Below are positions 9,120-15,721 of a stretch of DNA of 19,943 nucleotides, piece by piece. The position numbers and the translations under genes are program-made. The DNA is from Aliicoccus sp041838435 (GTDB lineage Bacteria > Bacillota > Bacilli > Staphylococcales > Salinicoccaceae), in NCBI GenBank assembly GCA_041838435.1, contig JBGYPO010000012.1, forward strand, positions 1-19,943. Direction: 5' to 3'. Each line of letters opens with the position of its first letter. Position 1 is the stretch's first letter. Under the pieces are notes generated by a model. It did not search any database. It saw only the letters and a program-made list of their open reading frames with translations, and was not told where the DNA came from.

Positions 9120-9542
9120 TTACATCCCACCGACCATCCAGTTTACACCGTAGCGATCGTCAAATTGCCCAAAATACTTCGTCCAAGGTGCTTCACCAAA
9201 TGGTTGAATATTACTACCTGAGCTACTTGCCTTATCGAAGAATGCCTTCGCCGCTTCTGCAGCTTGATCATCATTCTCGTCAAAAACGAGTGCGACTGAA
9301 GTATCTGAATTTGGCGTTTCAGTTCTTCCCCAAGAAGTACTGACGTAGAACTCTTGGCCCATTATTTCCATCGTTGCATGCATGATAAACTCCTCAGGTT
9401 TCTCAATCTTCTCAGGCATATCAGCAAACGCTGGGTCATCCGCTGTGTTTTTACTCAACAATTTTGCATCAAAAAACTCTTCATAATAGGCAATTGCGGC
9501 ATTGGCGTCTTGAAAAACAAAATATGGTATTGCTTTAAACAT
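9120..9542 (-). CDS. Single-domain VOC/PhnB-like (glyoxalase fold) protein
   Basis: This 140-residue protein belongs to the PhnB-like branch of the vicinal oxygen chelate superfamily (Pfam PF06983), often misnamed 3-demethylubiquinone methyltransferase. Visible marks are the opening PYFVFQDANAAIAYYEEFF (about 6-24) and the C-terminal FDDRYGVNWMVGG. Such proteins are small cytoplasmic metal-dependent or ligand-binding proteins; the substrate cannot be predicted. Its ribosome binding site AAGGAG overlaps the last two codons of the upstream gene, and only 6 nt separate the two genes, so translation is probably coupled. It lies between an intact two-domain paralogue and a decayed one. Confidence 0.85.
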   Translation of the reverse strand: MFKAIPYFVFQDANAAIAYYEEFFDAKLLSKNTADDPAFADMPEKIEKPEEFIMHATMEIMGQEFYVSTSWGRTETPNSDTSVALVFDENDDQAAEAAKAFFDKASSSGSNIQPFGEAPWTKYFGQFDDRYGVNWMVGGM

Positions 9543-9548
9543 GGTTAA

Positions 9549-10403
9549 TCACTCCTTATTATTTTCAAATGCTGCTTTTACATCTTCAATACAAATTGGA
9601 TCCTCTTTCATAATCGCTCCGAAAATCGCTTGTTCCTGCTGTTCATTTGCAACCGATAAAAGATCTATCATCCCCGGCCAATCGACACACCACATGACGC
9701 CCATCTTATCCTTCAACCAACCACCCGGATAATAATGATCACCTAACGCTTTGGAATAACGATCAATTTCTTCTTGTGTTTCACAGCCTAGATTCAGTGA
9801 TGAAATCGAATCAAGTGAAAACAAATTCTTCACACTCGTTTCAGCAACTTGTAATTCATGATTTAAAAGCCGAATTGAGACATGGTCAATCAATCCATTG
9901 TCCAAAAATGAAACCTCCCCAAATTCAACATCATCAAAAACACCTTCGTAAAATGCTTTCATCTCATCAATCCTGCCTACTAAAACGTCACTCATCACCA
10001 TGCTTGGCAAAATCACTGGAGCATCACAATACGCATCTGACCAAAAGTTCCATACGAGACCAAACTTATCTTGGAACATGTACAAGGCTTCCGTAAAATT
10101 CATATCCTTTACATCACTTAAACTTCGCGCTCCATCACTTAGTTTCTCATGTAATGTAATCAACTCATCTCGACGATTCTCAGGAAAGACAACCATATAA
10201 AATAGTGCTGGCACTTTATCTGTAATCTCTCCGCCATTCATTAGGAAAAAATCATTCCCAAGAATTTTCACATGACGGTACTGATTATTTGCATTGCCAC
10301 GAAAATCTTTCGCTTCTACAACCTCTACCTCGCCAAACACATCATTGTAAAACGCAATCATTTCATCTAGATTTCCAGATGTTAATACTTGTGATACGAT
10401 CAT
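9549..10403 (-). CDS. Two-domain VOC/PhnB-like (glyoxalase fold) protein
   Basis: This 284-residue protein is a tandem of two PhnB-like VOC domains. Each opens with an (L/I)DEM(I/K)AFY motif: NLDEMIAFYNDVFG (11-24) and RIDEMKAFYEGVF (144-156). Each closes with an aromatic strand: KFGLVWNFWSDA (113-124) and KMGVMWCVDW (233-242). The ligand or reaction is unknown. The ATG follows a near-perfect AGGAGGTGATTCG. It lies directly downstream of the AraC-family gene (52-nt gap, no terminator) and upstream of the single-domain gene, so it is probably the first structural gene of an AraC-controlled operon. It is the intact counterpart of the pseudogene at 8240-9093. Confidence 0.85.
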   Translation of the reverse strand: MIVSQVLTSGNLDEMIAFYNDVFGEVEVVEAKDFRGNANNQYRHVKILGNDFFLMNGGEITDKVPALFYMVVFPENRRDELITLHEKLSDGARSLSDVKDMNFTEALYMFQDKFGLVWNFWSDAYCDAPVILPSMVMSDVLVGRIDEMKAFYEGVFDDVEFGEVSFLDNGLIDHVSIRLLNHELQVAETSVKNLFSLDSISSLNLGCETQEEIDRYSKALGDHYYPGGWLKDKMGVMWCVDWPGMIDLLSVANEQQEQAIFGAIMKEDPICIEDVKAAFENNKE

Positions 10404-10423
10404 CGAATCACCTCCTCACAAAT

Positions 10424-10429
10424 ATTGTA
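10424..10429 (-). promoter_or_regulatory. Possible -10 element of the VOC operon
   Basis: TACAAT on the minus strand lies 20 nt before the start codon of the two-domain VOC gene. No good -35 is visible at 16-18 nt, which fits an activator-dependent promoter. Read-through from the AraC gene is also possible, because the gap has no terminator. Confidence 0.3.
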
Positions 10430-10455
10430 CTAACTTTCATACATAAAAATTTATT

Positions 10456-11223
10456 TTAATCTGACCTAAATTCCTTCACTTTACTTTTCACCGTTTCAAT
10501 AAATAACTTCGGTAAATTCACAGTAATTGGCGGATCAGAAATGTGAGGTGGTCTGAGTAACAATTCACAGTTATACTTACCTGGAAATTCAAATGGTGTA
10601 TCAATCTTACCTCTCAAGTTATCTTTCAGCACGAACAGTTTTGTCGGATCTAACGTTTTATGTATGACACATGCCATGACATAATAACTACCAGGTGGCA
10701 CATTACTAAAGTCGACACAGTTATTCTTTGGATAGTTCAAAATCGGAATCCCAATAACAGGTGGTCTGTCAGGAAGTGGTTTCTTAAATAAACCAACAAA
10801 GACGATGCCATCAAATTTTTCACTACATGTTATATTGACATGTAGATCATATCCGACATCCTCTACTTCTTCTAAATAATCTTTTTCAGAGTCGTTATAG
10901 TCTTTCAAAATCTCTAATTTATTTTTGCTCAGTTGTTTCGGTGAAATGGACATCGCTTTTTTTATCAAGTTAGAAAATGAACCTTCGCTTAAATATCCTG
11001 CCTTTAACTGCGAGCTTAAAATAGAACGATCATTTGTTATAATCTCTTCAATCGCCAGTTCACGTTTAACAGCTTGTATGTACTCGCTCGGAGATATACC
11101 CACTTCCTGTTTAAACGCACGACTAAAATACGCTTCGCTGTAGCCAAACTTATCAGCGAGCGCGTGGACAGTAACGGTGCTTGATTCAGCTTTTATATGT
11201 GAAATGACTGCTACGATATCCAT
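10456..11223 (-). CDS. AraC-family transcriptional regulator with N-terminal DNA-binding domain
   Basis: This 255-residue protein begins with an AraC-type double helix-turn-helix. The first helix pair is about 17-57 (LADKFGYSEAYFSRAFKQ, then GISPSEYI) and the second about 68-98 (SEGSFSNLIKKAMSISPKQL). The rest (about 110-255) is an unrecognised beta-rich domain with VPPGSYYVMACV, probably for sensing or oligomerisation. Most AraC proteins carry the helix-turn-helix at the C-terminus; the order here is that of Rob-like members. I chose ATG at 11223, with AGGAAGG 8 nt upstream; a GTG at 11232 would abut the ribosome binding site. It likely controls the VOC genes downstream and perhaps the divergent acetyltransferase operon. 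Confidence 0.88.
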   Translation of the reverse strand: MDIVAVISHIKAESSTVTVHALADKFGYSEAYFSRAFKQEVGISPSEYIQAVKRELAIEEIITNDRSILSSQLKAGYLSEGSFSNLIKKAMSISPKQLSKNKLEILKDYNDSEKDYLEEVEDVGYDLHVNITCSEKFDGIVFVGLFKKPLPDRPPVIGIPILNYPKNNCVDFSNVPPGSYYVMACVIHKTLDPTKLFVLKDNLRGKIDTPFEFPGKYNCELLLRPPHISDPPITVNLPKLFIETVKSKVKEFRSD

Positions 11224-11244
11224 ATCATTCACCTTCCTAGTTTA

Positions 11245-11273
11245 TTTATAATCGATGATGTGAATATTTACAA
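11245..11273 (-). promoter_or_regulatory. Promoter of the AraC-family gene
   Basis: On the minus strand, TTGTAA (11268-11273) and TATAAA (11245-11250) are 17 nt apart. The predicted start near 11238 gives a leader of about 15 nt, just enough for the AGGAAGG site. Its -35 overlaps the -35 of the opposite promoter. Confidence 0.5.
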
Positions 11274-11295
11274 ATGTTATGCGAGTATGTATACT
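11267..11295 (+). promoter_or_regulatory. Promoter of the leader peptide and acetyltransferase operon
   Basis: TTTACA (11267-11272) and TATACT (11290-11295) are separated by 17 nt. The predicted start is near 11302, so the transcript carries an untranslated and leader region of about 100 nt before the first acetyltransferase. The -35 shares five bases with that of the divergent AraC gene. Confidence 0.6.
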
Positions 11296-11326
11296 GACCC
11301 TATCTCTTTAAAAGGACGTGATACAC

Positions 11327-11380
11327 ATGAAAAATTTAAACGAAAATCTAATCAATGTGCAGGAAGGTCGCACAGCATAA
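11327..11380 (+). CDS. Possible 17-residue leader peptide
   Basis: A short frame encodes MKNLNENLINVQEGRTA and ends with TAA 25 nt before the acetyltransferase start. An AAAGGACG stretch lies about 8-10 nt upstream of the ATG. It begins about 25 nt after the predicted transcription start. Its last codons form one arm of the hairpin at 11363-11387. I recognise no known leader sequence; it could be a chance frame. The arrangement resembles translation attenuation leaders of resistance genes. Confidence 0.4.
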   Translation: MKNLNENLINVQEGRTA

Positions 11381-11400
11381 GACCTTCAAATTTAGGAGGT
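11363..11400 (+). promoter_or_regulatory. Possible attenuator with two exclusive pairings before an acetyltransferase gene
   Basis: GAAGGTC (11363-11369, inside the leader frame) pairs perfectly with GACCTTC (11381-11387). The second arm's ACCTTC (11382-11387) can instead pair with GGAGGT (11395-11400), which includes the ribosome binding site of the acetyltransferase gene (six pairs, one wobble, 7-nt loop). These pairings exclude each other. There is no T tract, so a transcription terminator is unlikely. The resemblance of the first arm to a ribosome binding site could be coincidence. Confidence 0.4.
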
Positions 11401-11405
11401 TTGGA

Positions 11406-11864
11406 ATGAGAATTACTGAAGTAGAAAATAGTGAAGAAAAGGCAGCCATTGTTAAAGAAGTGCTTGCAGACTTACCAGAGTGGTTTGGTTTACCAGATTC
11501 AACTCAAGCATATATTGATGAGTCGAGAGAGTTACCGTTATGGGCAGCATTTGATGACGAAAAAGCGCTTGGGTTTGTGACTTTACAAGAAACCAGCAAT
11601 AGTACAACTGAAATCCATTGCATGGGTGTGAAAAAAGCGTACCATCACCAAGGTATTGGGAAAGCACTGCAATCAGCGCTTGAAGAATCTGTCGCAGGAA
11701 AGTATGACTTCTTACAAGTTAAAACTGTGGATGAAGGACACTACGACGAGTATGATGCAACCATTCGATTTTATGAATCAGTCGGATTTAAACGGTTAGA
11801 AGTGTTTCCGACACTTTGGGATGAATGGAATCCGTGTTTAGTGATGGTGAAGTATATTGGTTAA
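11406..11864 (+). CDS. GNAT family N-acetyltransferase
   Basis: This 152-residue cytoplasmic protein should transfer an acetyl group from acetyl-CoA to an unknown amine. The GNAT core is visible: a strand leading into MGVKKAYHHQGIGKALQ (73-89), where Q82-G83-I84-G85-K86 is the acetyl-CoA pyrophosphate-binding loop, and RFYESVGFKR (121-130), the usual C-terminal signature. I chose ATG 11406 because AGGAGG lies 6 nt upstream; an in-frame ATG at 11355 has no ribosome binding site and would overlap the leader frame. It is the first gene of a two-gene operon and overlaps the next gene by 8 nt. The substrate could be an antibiotic, polyamine or peptide; nothing here decides. Confidence 0.88.
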   Translation: MRITEVENSEEKAAIVKEVLADLPEWFGLPDSTQAYIDESRELPLWAAFDDEKALGFVTLQETSNSTTEIHCMGVKKAYHHQGIGKALQSALEESVAGKYDFLQVKTVDEGHYDEYDATIRFYESVGFKRLEVFPTLWDEWNPCLVMVKYIG

Positions 11865-12399
11865 GTTACAGGATAATGAAATTGAATTGCGCGCGTTTAC
11901 AGAAAGTGATCTGCCGAGACTCTGGGAACTTTTATATAAGGAAGAGAATCCCGAGTGGAAAGAATGGGACGCACCGTATTATAAGCATGAAGCGATTACG
12001 TATGAACGTTTCTTGTTTGAAAAATATAACTATTTAAATCAGCCATCTCGGTTTGCAATTACTGTTGATGATGAATTAATCGGTATGGTTTCCTATTACT
12101 TTGAAGATGAAATGCGCAAATGGTTGGAAGTCGGCATCGTGCTCTATGAAGGCGGCAACTGGGGACGCGGTATTGGTACCCGTGTTCTTGAGATGTGGAT
12201 CGACCACGTTTTTAAGACGCATCCGAATATCGCACGCGCCGGGCTTACAACATGGTCCGGCAACGCACGCATGATGCGTGTCGGGGAAAAGCTCGGCATG
12301 ACATTGGAGGGACGCATGCGCGCTGTCCGTTATCATGACGGACAGTATTATGATTCAATTCGCATGGGTGTACTGCGCGAAGAATGGGATGCTAGATAG
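11857..12399 (+). CDS. GNAT family N-acetyltransferase, RimL/SpeG-like
   Basis: This 180-residue protein is of the Acetyltransf_3 type (RimJ/RimL/SpeG relatives). The N-terminal EIELRAFTESDLPRLWEL (about 8-25) is typical, as are WLEVGIVLYEGGNWGRGIG (89-107) with the GRGIG acetyl-CoA loop, and SGNARMMRVGEKLGMTLEG (134-152). The start is probably TTG 11857: a stop codon lies in frame at 11848-11850, and GGTGA (11846-11850) sits 6 nt before it. It therefore overlaps the previous gene's end by 8 nt and is likely translated by coupling. From about 12120 to its end the gene is visibly richer in G+C than its first half. The substrate is unknown. Confidence 0.87.
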   Translation: MVKLQDNEIELRAFTESDLPRLWELLYKEENPEWKEWDAPYYKHEAITYERFLFEKYNYLNQPSRFAITVDDELIGMVSYYFEDEMRKWLEVGIVLYEGGNWGRGIGTRVLEMWIDHVFKTHPNIARAGLTTWSGNARMMRVGEKLGMTLEGRMRAVRYHDGQYYDSIRMGVLREEWDAR

Positions 12400-12484
12400 A
12401 AAAAATGCACTTGACTCCTAGGGGAGTGCGTCTGTGTGAGACTACAGGCTCACGCGACGCCCCAGGAAAGCAAGTGCATTTTTT
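12400..12484. terminator. Bidirectional terminator with a large structured loop
   Basis: A perfect 14-bp stem (12400-12413 with 12471-12484) begins with six A and ends with six T, so it can stop transcription on both strands. It sits exactly between the converging acetyltransferase operon and the lipoprotein gene. The loop of 57 nt is itself structured: CCTAGGGG (12417-12424) pairs with CCCCAGG (12460-12466) with one bulge, and GTGAG (12436-12440) pairs with CTCAC (12449-12453). That is far larger than a normal terminator, so it may also be a repeated element or a structured RNA. Confidence 0.75.
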
Positions 12485-12515
12485 ATTTAGAGACTAGCCC
12501 TTTTCGTCATCGTCA

Positions 12516-12974
12516 TTATTCGAGTTCCACATCTTCTTCTATACGTTCTAGAACAAAGTCAAATCCCTCAAACTCATCGACTTCTTCAATTCTTTCTTCG
12601 TCGAAATTCTGTCCGAGAACTTCATATGTCTCAATACGTCCTTCAATCAAACTGCCGTCTCCAAAGTCTTCCGTAACAAGCACAAGCTGTACTTTTGCTG
12701 CCTCATGCGTCAGTTCAATATTAATGGTTTCTGCCTCCAGATAGTACGTACCTTCAAAATCTTCACCATCACTCACGCTGCCACCGGAGAATGTGAACTG
12801 CGAGACCGTATTTTCCATCCCGTATCCCTGCACATTAAAATCATAAGTATTATTCGATAGTACATCTTCAACTTCTGCATTGGCGTTGGCATCGTCTTCA
12901 ACCGGAACTTGTTCTGCATTGCAAGCCATTAACAAAAACGTTGAGATCAATAAGAAAAAATTCATTCGTTTCAT
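12516..12974 (-). CDS. Small acidic lipoprotein of unknown function
   Basis: This 152-residue protein has a lipoprotein signal peptide: KR at 2-3, a hydrophobic stretch 6-16, and lipobox LMAC with the lipidated cysteine at 18. The mature part is acidic, starting with an E/D/N/A-rich linker and continuing as a predicted beta-rich domain with no family I recognise. It should be anchored on the outer face of the membrane. There are two adjacent ATGs; I prefer 12974 because GAGG then lies 7 nt upstream, while 12977 leaves only 4. It follows the DUF2207 gene by about 70 nt with no terminator or clear promoter, so the two are probably co-transcribed and may act together at the cell surface. Confidence 0.75.
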   Translation of the reverse strand: MKRMNFFLLISTFLLMACNAEQVPVEDDANANAEVEDVLSNNTYDFNVQGYGMENTVSQFTFSGGSVSDGEDFEGTYYLEAETINIELTHEAAKVQLVLVTEDFGDGSLIEGRIETYEVLGQNFDEERIEEVDEFEGFDFVLERIEEDVELE

Positions 12975-13045
12975 CATTTTCCCTCAATTCTTTTAGACGT
13001 TACACCCAAGACCACGACATCTCAGACAATGTTAAAGCGCACGTC

Positions 13046-14809
13046 TTATCTTGCGCCACCGCCGCCTCCGCCGCCAGCGCCACCACCACCGCCAACACCG
13101 GTACTGCCGCCGCCACCTGAGGCAGCTGTTGACATCGATGAGTGCATACCACCTTCACCGAGGCCCGTCGAAATTTGTTCACGAGTAACTTTCGCTGAGT
13201 TGTGATACAAGTAGTACGGATAAATATGCGTGTGATAGTCATCTTGTTTTATCAATTTGTTAAGTAAACGCTCATATCTGCTGTGTTCTCCAAGCAGCGT
13301 CGCCCATCGCAGATGATCTTTTAATACAGATTCATCAAACGGATTATTTAACATATCTTCATCATTCTCTTTTAAGTAATTTTTATACTGTGCGAGATGA
13401 TTTAATAATGCATCACCCGATTCAGTCGGACGGAAAATTTTTATTGGCATACTAAACTTTGTACCCTTCACGAGTTCCAGATAACCGTGTGTCTCCAAAT
13501 ACTCAAGTGAATATTCATTTAGATAGTCGACAAGTTTACCAAACGGTTTTGCATGTTTCTTGGCAAAACTTCTCATTGATTTATCATCGATGACACCCTG
13601 CTCATCCGCCATCTCAAATAAAAAGCGCCACATTAATGCTTCATAACTGCCTGAATATTGCTTTTTCTTGATTGCTTCTCCGACTTCTTTAAGCTCTGTT
13701 TGATAAGTATCTTCAGCTTTTTCAAAGTCATGAATTTGTATTGAAGTTGTATCAGACTCATACCAGCGCTCACCCTCAGTGAATTCAATTGATATCCTGC
13801 CCTCATCGCTCCATTTCATAATGAATACCTGGAATAATGCTTCAAATGCTTCGCCCGTCACATGCTTCACAAAAAATATAATACCGGCATAATCATCAAT
13901 CTCAGGTGCAACGTCTTCCTCGTAACCTCTGTTACGTTTTATAATCGCACCTGTGGACTCGATGTGCCCCAGATTTCGCTTATACTTACTTACCTTAGCT
14001 GTAATTACAATTGAGCTGATGATAATAATTCCGAAAAATCCCCCGAGTATACTGAACAGCCATTTCAGTCCATTCGGCATACTATTCTGTTCATCTCGAT
14101 AGTCCTCATAAATAGAACCATCCATTGCATCCTCACGCTCTTCTTCAATGGACGTGTCATCTTCAACAGTTGTCGCGTATGTACCTTCAGGGAAGTGCAG
14201 AAGCACAATCACATTATTATGATCGTACAAACTGCCATCAGAATCCCAGTAAATCGTATCATCAATCATCTGAATGTCTCCATTAAAACCGAAGCCCCAA
14301 TAATCAACATCTTCAAATGGTACATCTGACGTGATTTCCATACTAAAACTTAAAGTCCGCAGTCCTGTAAATGTATCGAAGTTCCAGTATAAACTCTGAC
14401 CGCCCTCAAGGTTCCTGACCATGTTCTCAAGCGTATAATTTACGGTATACGTATTTTCACTATACTCACCAATACCAAAGACCAGTTCTGTACTTGAAAA
14501 CTTATCGAGAATACCATACTTGCCTGCTTTGTCTTCCAAACTGCCGCTTGAATTCCAATTTTCAACATGTTCAAACCCGTCGACACTAAAATTGGTAATT
14601 TCGACTTCACCCATATCACTGTCGTTAAACACCATATAGTTCTCGGTACCTTCTGTCATGTTTTGCACACGTTCTTCAGTCACATCAACTGAACCATCTT
14701 CGTTAATATGCACTTTCATCATCATATCAAGAATTGAATTCGCTGATGCGTTTGTTGAAATTAACAAAAAACCAATCATAAATAAAAGCAAGACTGAATA
14801 TTTTCTCAT
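13046..14809 (-). CDS. DUF2207-family membrane protein with glycine-rich tail
   Basis: This 587-residue protein fits DUF2207 (PF09972): an N-terminal signal peptide (1-23, NASA cleavage), an extracellular beta-rich domain (about 24-240) opening with the typical INEDGSVDVTEE segment, one membrane helix (about 250-272), a cytoplasmic region, and a C-terminal glycine-rich tail (564-587). The function of this widespread family is unknown. Most members have two more membrane helices in the middle of the cytoplasmic half; I see none here, since the stretch around 420-500 is charged. The start ATG follows AGAGGTGACAGC. It follows the purC terminator by about 25 nt, and the lipoprotein gene follows it. 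The glycine tail makes the local DNA GC-rich and creates a spurious opposite-frame reading. Confidence 0.85.
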   Translation of the reverse strand: MRKYSVLLLFMIGFLLISTNASANSILDMMMKVHINEDGSVDVTEERVQNMTEGTENYMVFNDSDMGEVEITNFSVDGFEHVENWNSSGSLEDKAGKYGILDKFSSTELVFGIGEYSENTYTVNYTLENMVRNLEGGQSLYWNFDTFTGLRTLSFSMEITSDVPFEDVDYWGFGFNGDIQMIDDTIYWDSDGSLYDHNNVIVLLHFPEGTYATTVEDDTSIEEEREDAMDGSIYEDYRDEQNSMPNGLKWLFSILGGFFGIIIISSIVITAKVSKYKRNLGHIESTGAIIKRNRGYEEDVAPEIDDYAGIIFFVKHVTGEAFEALFQVFIMKWSDEGRISIEFTEGERWYESDTTSIQIHDFEKAEDTYQTELKEVGEAIKKKQYSGSYEALMWRFLFEMADEQGVIDDKSMRSFAKKHAKPFGKLVDYLNEYSLEYLETHGYLELVKGTKFSMPIKIFRPTESGDALLNHLAQYKNYLKENDEDMLNNPFDESVLKDHLRWATLLGEHSRYERLLNKLIKQDDYHTHIYPYYLYHNSAKVTREQISTGLGEGGMHSSMSTAASGGGGSTGVGGGGGAGGGGGGGAR

Positions 14810-14832
14810 GCTGTCACCTCTACTCTATTATT

Positions 14833-14860
14833 AAAAAAAGAATGGACAGATGTCCACTCT
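14833..14860 (-). terminator. Terminator of purC
   Basis: On the minus strand, AGAGTGGAC (14852-14860) pairs with GTCCATTCT (14839-14847), one wobble, 4-nt loop, followed by seven T (14833-14839 region). It begins two bases after the purC stop codon. Confidence 0.85.
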
Positions 14861-14862
14861 TT

Positions 14863-15552
14863 CTATGCTTCAAAAAATAATTTTACTAAATCGAGCGGTG
14901 CAACAGACGCACCATCCTTGTAAGCACGCATATTCCCACCAGATATCTCATCAATGAGCATAATTTCACCAGAAGTGGCATCACGGCCAAACTCGAGCTT
15001 GATATCATACATATCCATACCCTTTTGCGAGAGTTCTTCTCTTACCAATTCACTGATTTTCAACGTCAGATCAACAATTCTGTCATGCTCACCCGGTTTA
15101 AGTATATTTAATGCCACAAGTCCCGCTTCATTGATCGGTGGATCCTGCCTTGCATCGTCTTTTAATGTAAATTCTACAAAATCTTTAAGCGGTGCACCGT
15201 CTTCAATGTAAGCACCATATCTTCTGATAAAACTCCCTGTCGCCTTAAATCGGCAGATGACTTCAAGTCCGTGGCCAAACGTTTCCATCGGTTTAACATG
15301 CATCTGCGCATTATCGATATCTGCAGCAATGTAATGCGTTGGATAACCCGCGTCATTGATTCGCTCAAAAAAGTAGCTTGAAAGTTGTAAGCCGGCACGT
15401 CCTGAGCCCTCTACTGTCAGACCAACTTGATTTTCACCCGGATCAAACACACCGTCTTTACCCGTCATATCATCTTTAAACTGCAATACAATCGCTTCAC
15501 TGTCATTTTGTCTATATACGTTTTTTGTCTTACCTTTATAGATTAATTCCAT
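14863..15552 (-). CDS. purC: Phosphoribosylaminoimidazole-succinocarboxamide (SAICAR) synthase, divergent form
   Basis: This 229-residue cytoplasmic enzyme should catalyse the ATP-dependent joining of CAIR and aspartate to give SAICAR in purine synthesis. Family marks are the opening MELIYKGKTKNVY, GSFIRRYG (106-113), YDIKLEFGR (182-190) and DEISGGNMR (201-209). Two familiar stretches differ from the canonical Bacillus form: the TAFNG segment is replaced by TGKDGVFDPGENQVG (30-44), and DEISPD by DEISGG. It therefore belongs to a divergent branch of the family. Length is near normal. AGAGGT precedes the ATG. It stands alone with its own terminator, not in a pur operon, but has a PurBox-like pair upstream. 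It may duplicate a second purC elsewhere. Confidence 0.88.
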   Translation of the reverse strand: MELIYKGKTKNVYRQNDSEAIVLQFKDDMTGKDGVFDPGENQVGLTVEGSGRAGLQLSSYFFERINDAGYPTHYIAADIDNAQMHVKPMETFGHGLEVICRFKATGSFIRRYGAYIEDGAPLKDFVEFTLKDDARQDPPINEAGLVALNILKPGEHDRIVDLTLKISELVREELSQKGMDMYDIKLEFGRDATSGEIMLIDEISGGNMRAYKDGASVAPLDLVKLFFEA

Positions 15553-15581
15553 ATCATGACCTCTTTATATAGGATACTCTT

Positions 15582-15610
15582 AGTATACTGAAAAACACGA
15601 AATATATAAA
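15582..15610 (-). promoter_or_regulatory. Promoter of purC
   Basis: On the minus strand the -10 is TATACT (15582-15587). A weak -35 TTTATA (15605-15610) lies 17 nt upstream. One PurBox-like half (15593-15605) falls in the spacer, so a bound repressor would block polymerase. Confidence 0.5.
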
Positions 15611-15636
15611 GGATTTTCCGTAAAAAGTTCGTATTT
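15593..15636. promoter_or_regulatory. Paired PurBox-like site, candidate PurR operator
   Basis: Two inverted copies flank an 18-nt spacer. The right one, AAAGTTCGTATTT (15624-15636), matches the Bacillus subtilis PurBox complement AWWGTTCGGWWWT at 12 of 13 positions. The left, AAACACGAAATAT (15593-15605), matches AWWWCCGAACWWT at 10 of 13. The B. subtilis spacing is 16-17 nt. The pair sits over the purC promoter region, in the gap shared with the divergent phosphatase gene. Confidence 0.55.
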
Positions 15637-15663
15637 TTATCTGCATAATGCGTATTCATTATA

Positions 15664-15692
15664 GTGACTAAAGCATGAATACACTTTACAAT
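15664..15692 (+). promoter_or_regulatory. Promoter of the PHP phosphatase gene
   Basis: GTGACT (15664-15669) and TACAAT (15687-15692) are 17 nt apart on the plus strand. The start would be near 15699, just before the AAGGAG ribosome binding site at 15709-15714. The -35 is moderate. Confidence 0.45.
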
Positions 15693-15721
15693 AGAAGTAA
15701 CAGTAAATAAGGAGTGGAATG

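Noticed and set aside
11224..11232. GTG start of the AraC-family gene at 11232
   Set aside because: The GTG abuts AGGAAGG with no spacer; ATG 11223 is 8 nt away.
13000..13242. Alternative-frame gene over the glycine-rich tail of the DUF2207 gene
   Set aside because: It is a shadow of the GC-rich glycine codons, with no ribosome binding site and no resemblance to known proteins.
15553..15718. Purine riboswitch before purC
   Set aside because: The transcribed leader is only about 25 nt, too short for an aptamer; the conserved-looking bases fit a PurBox pair instead.
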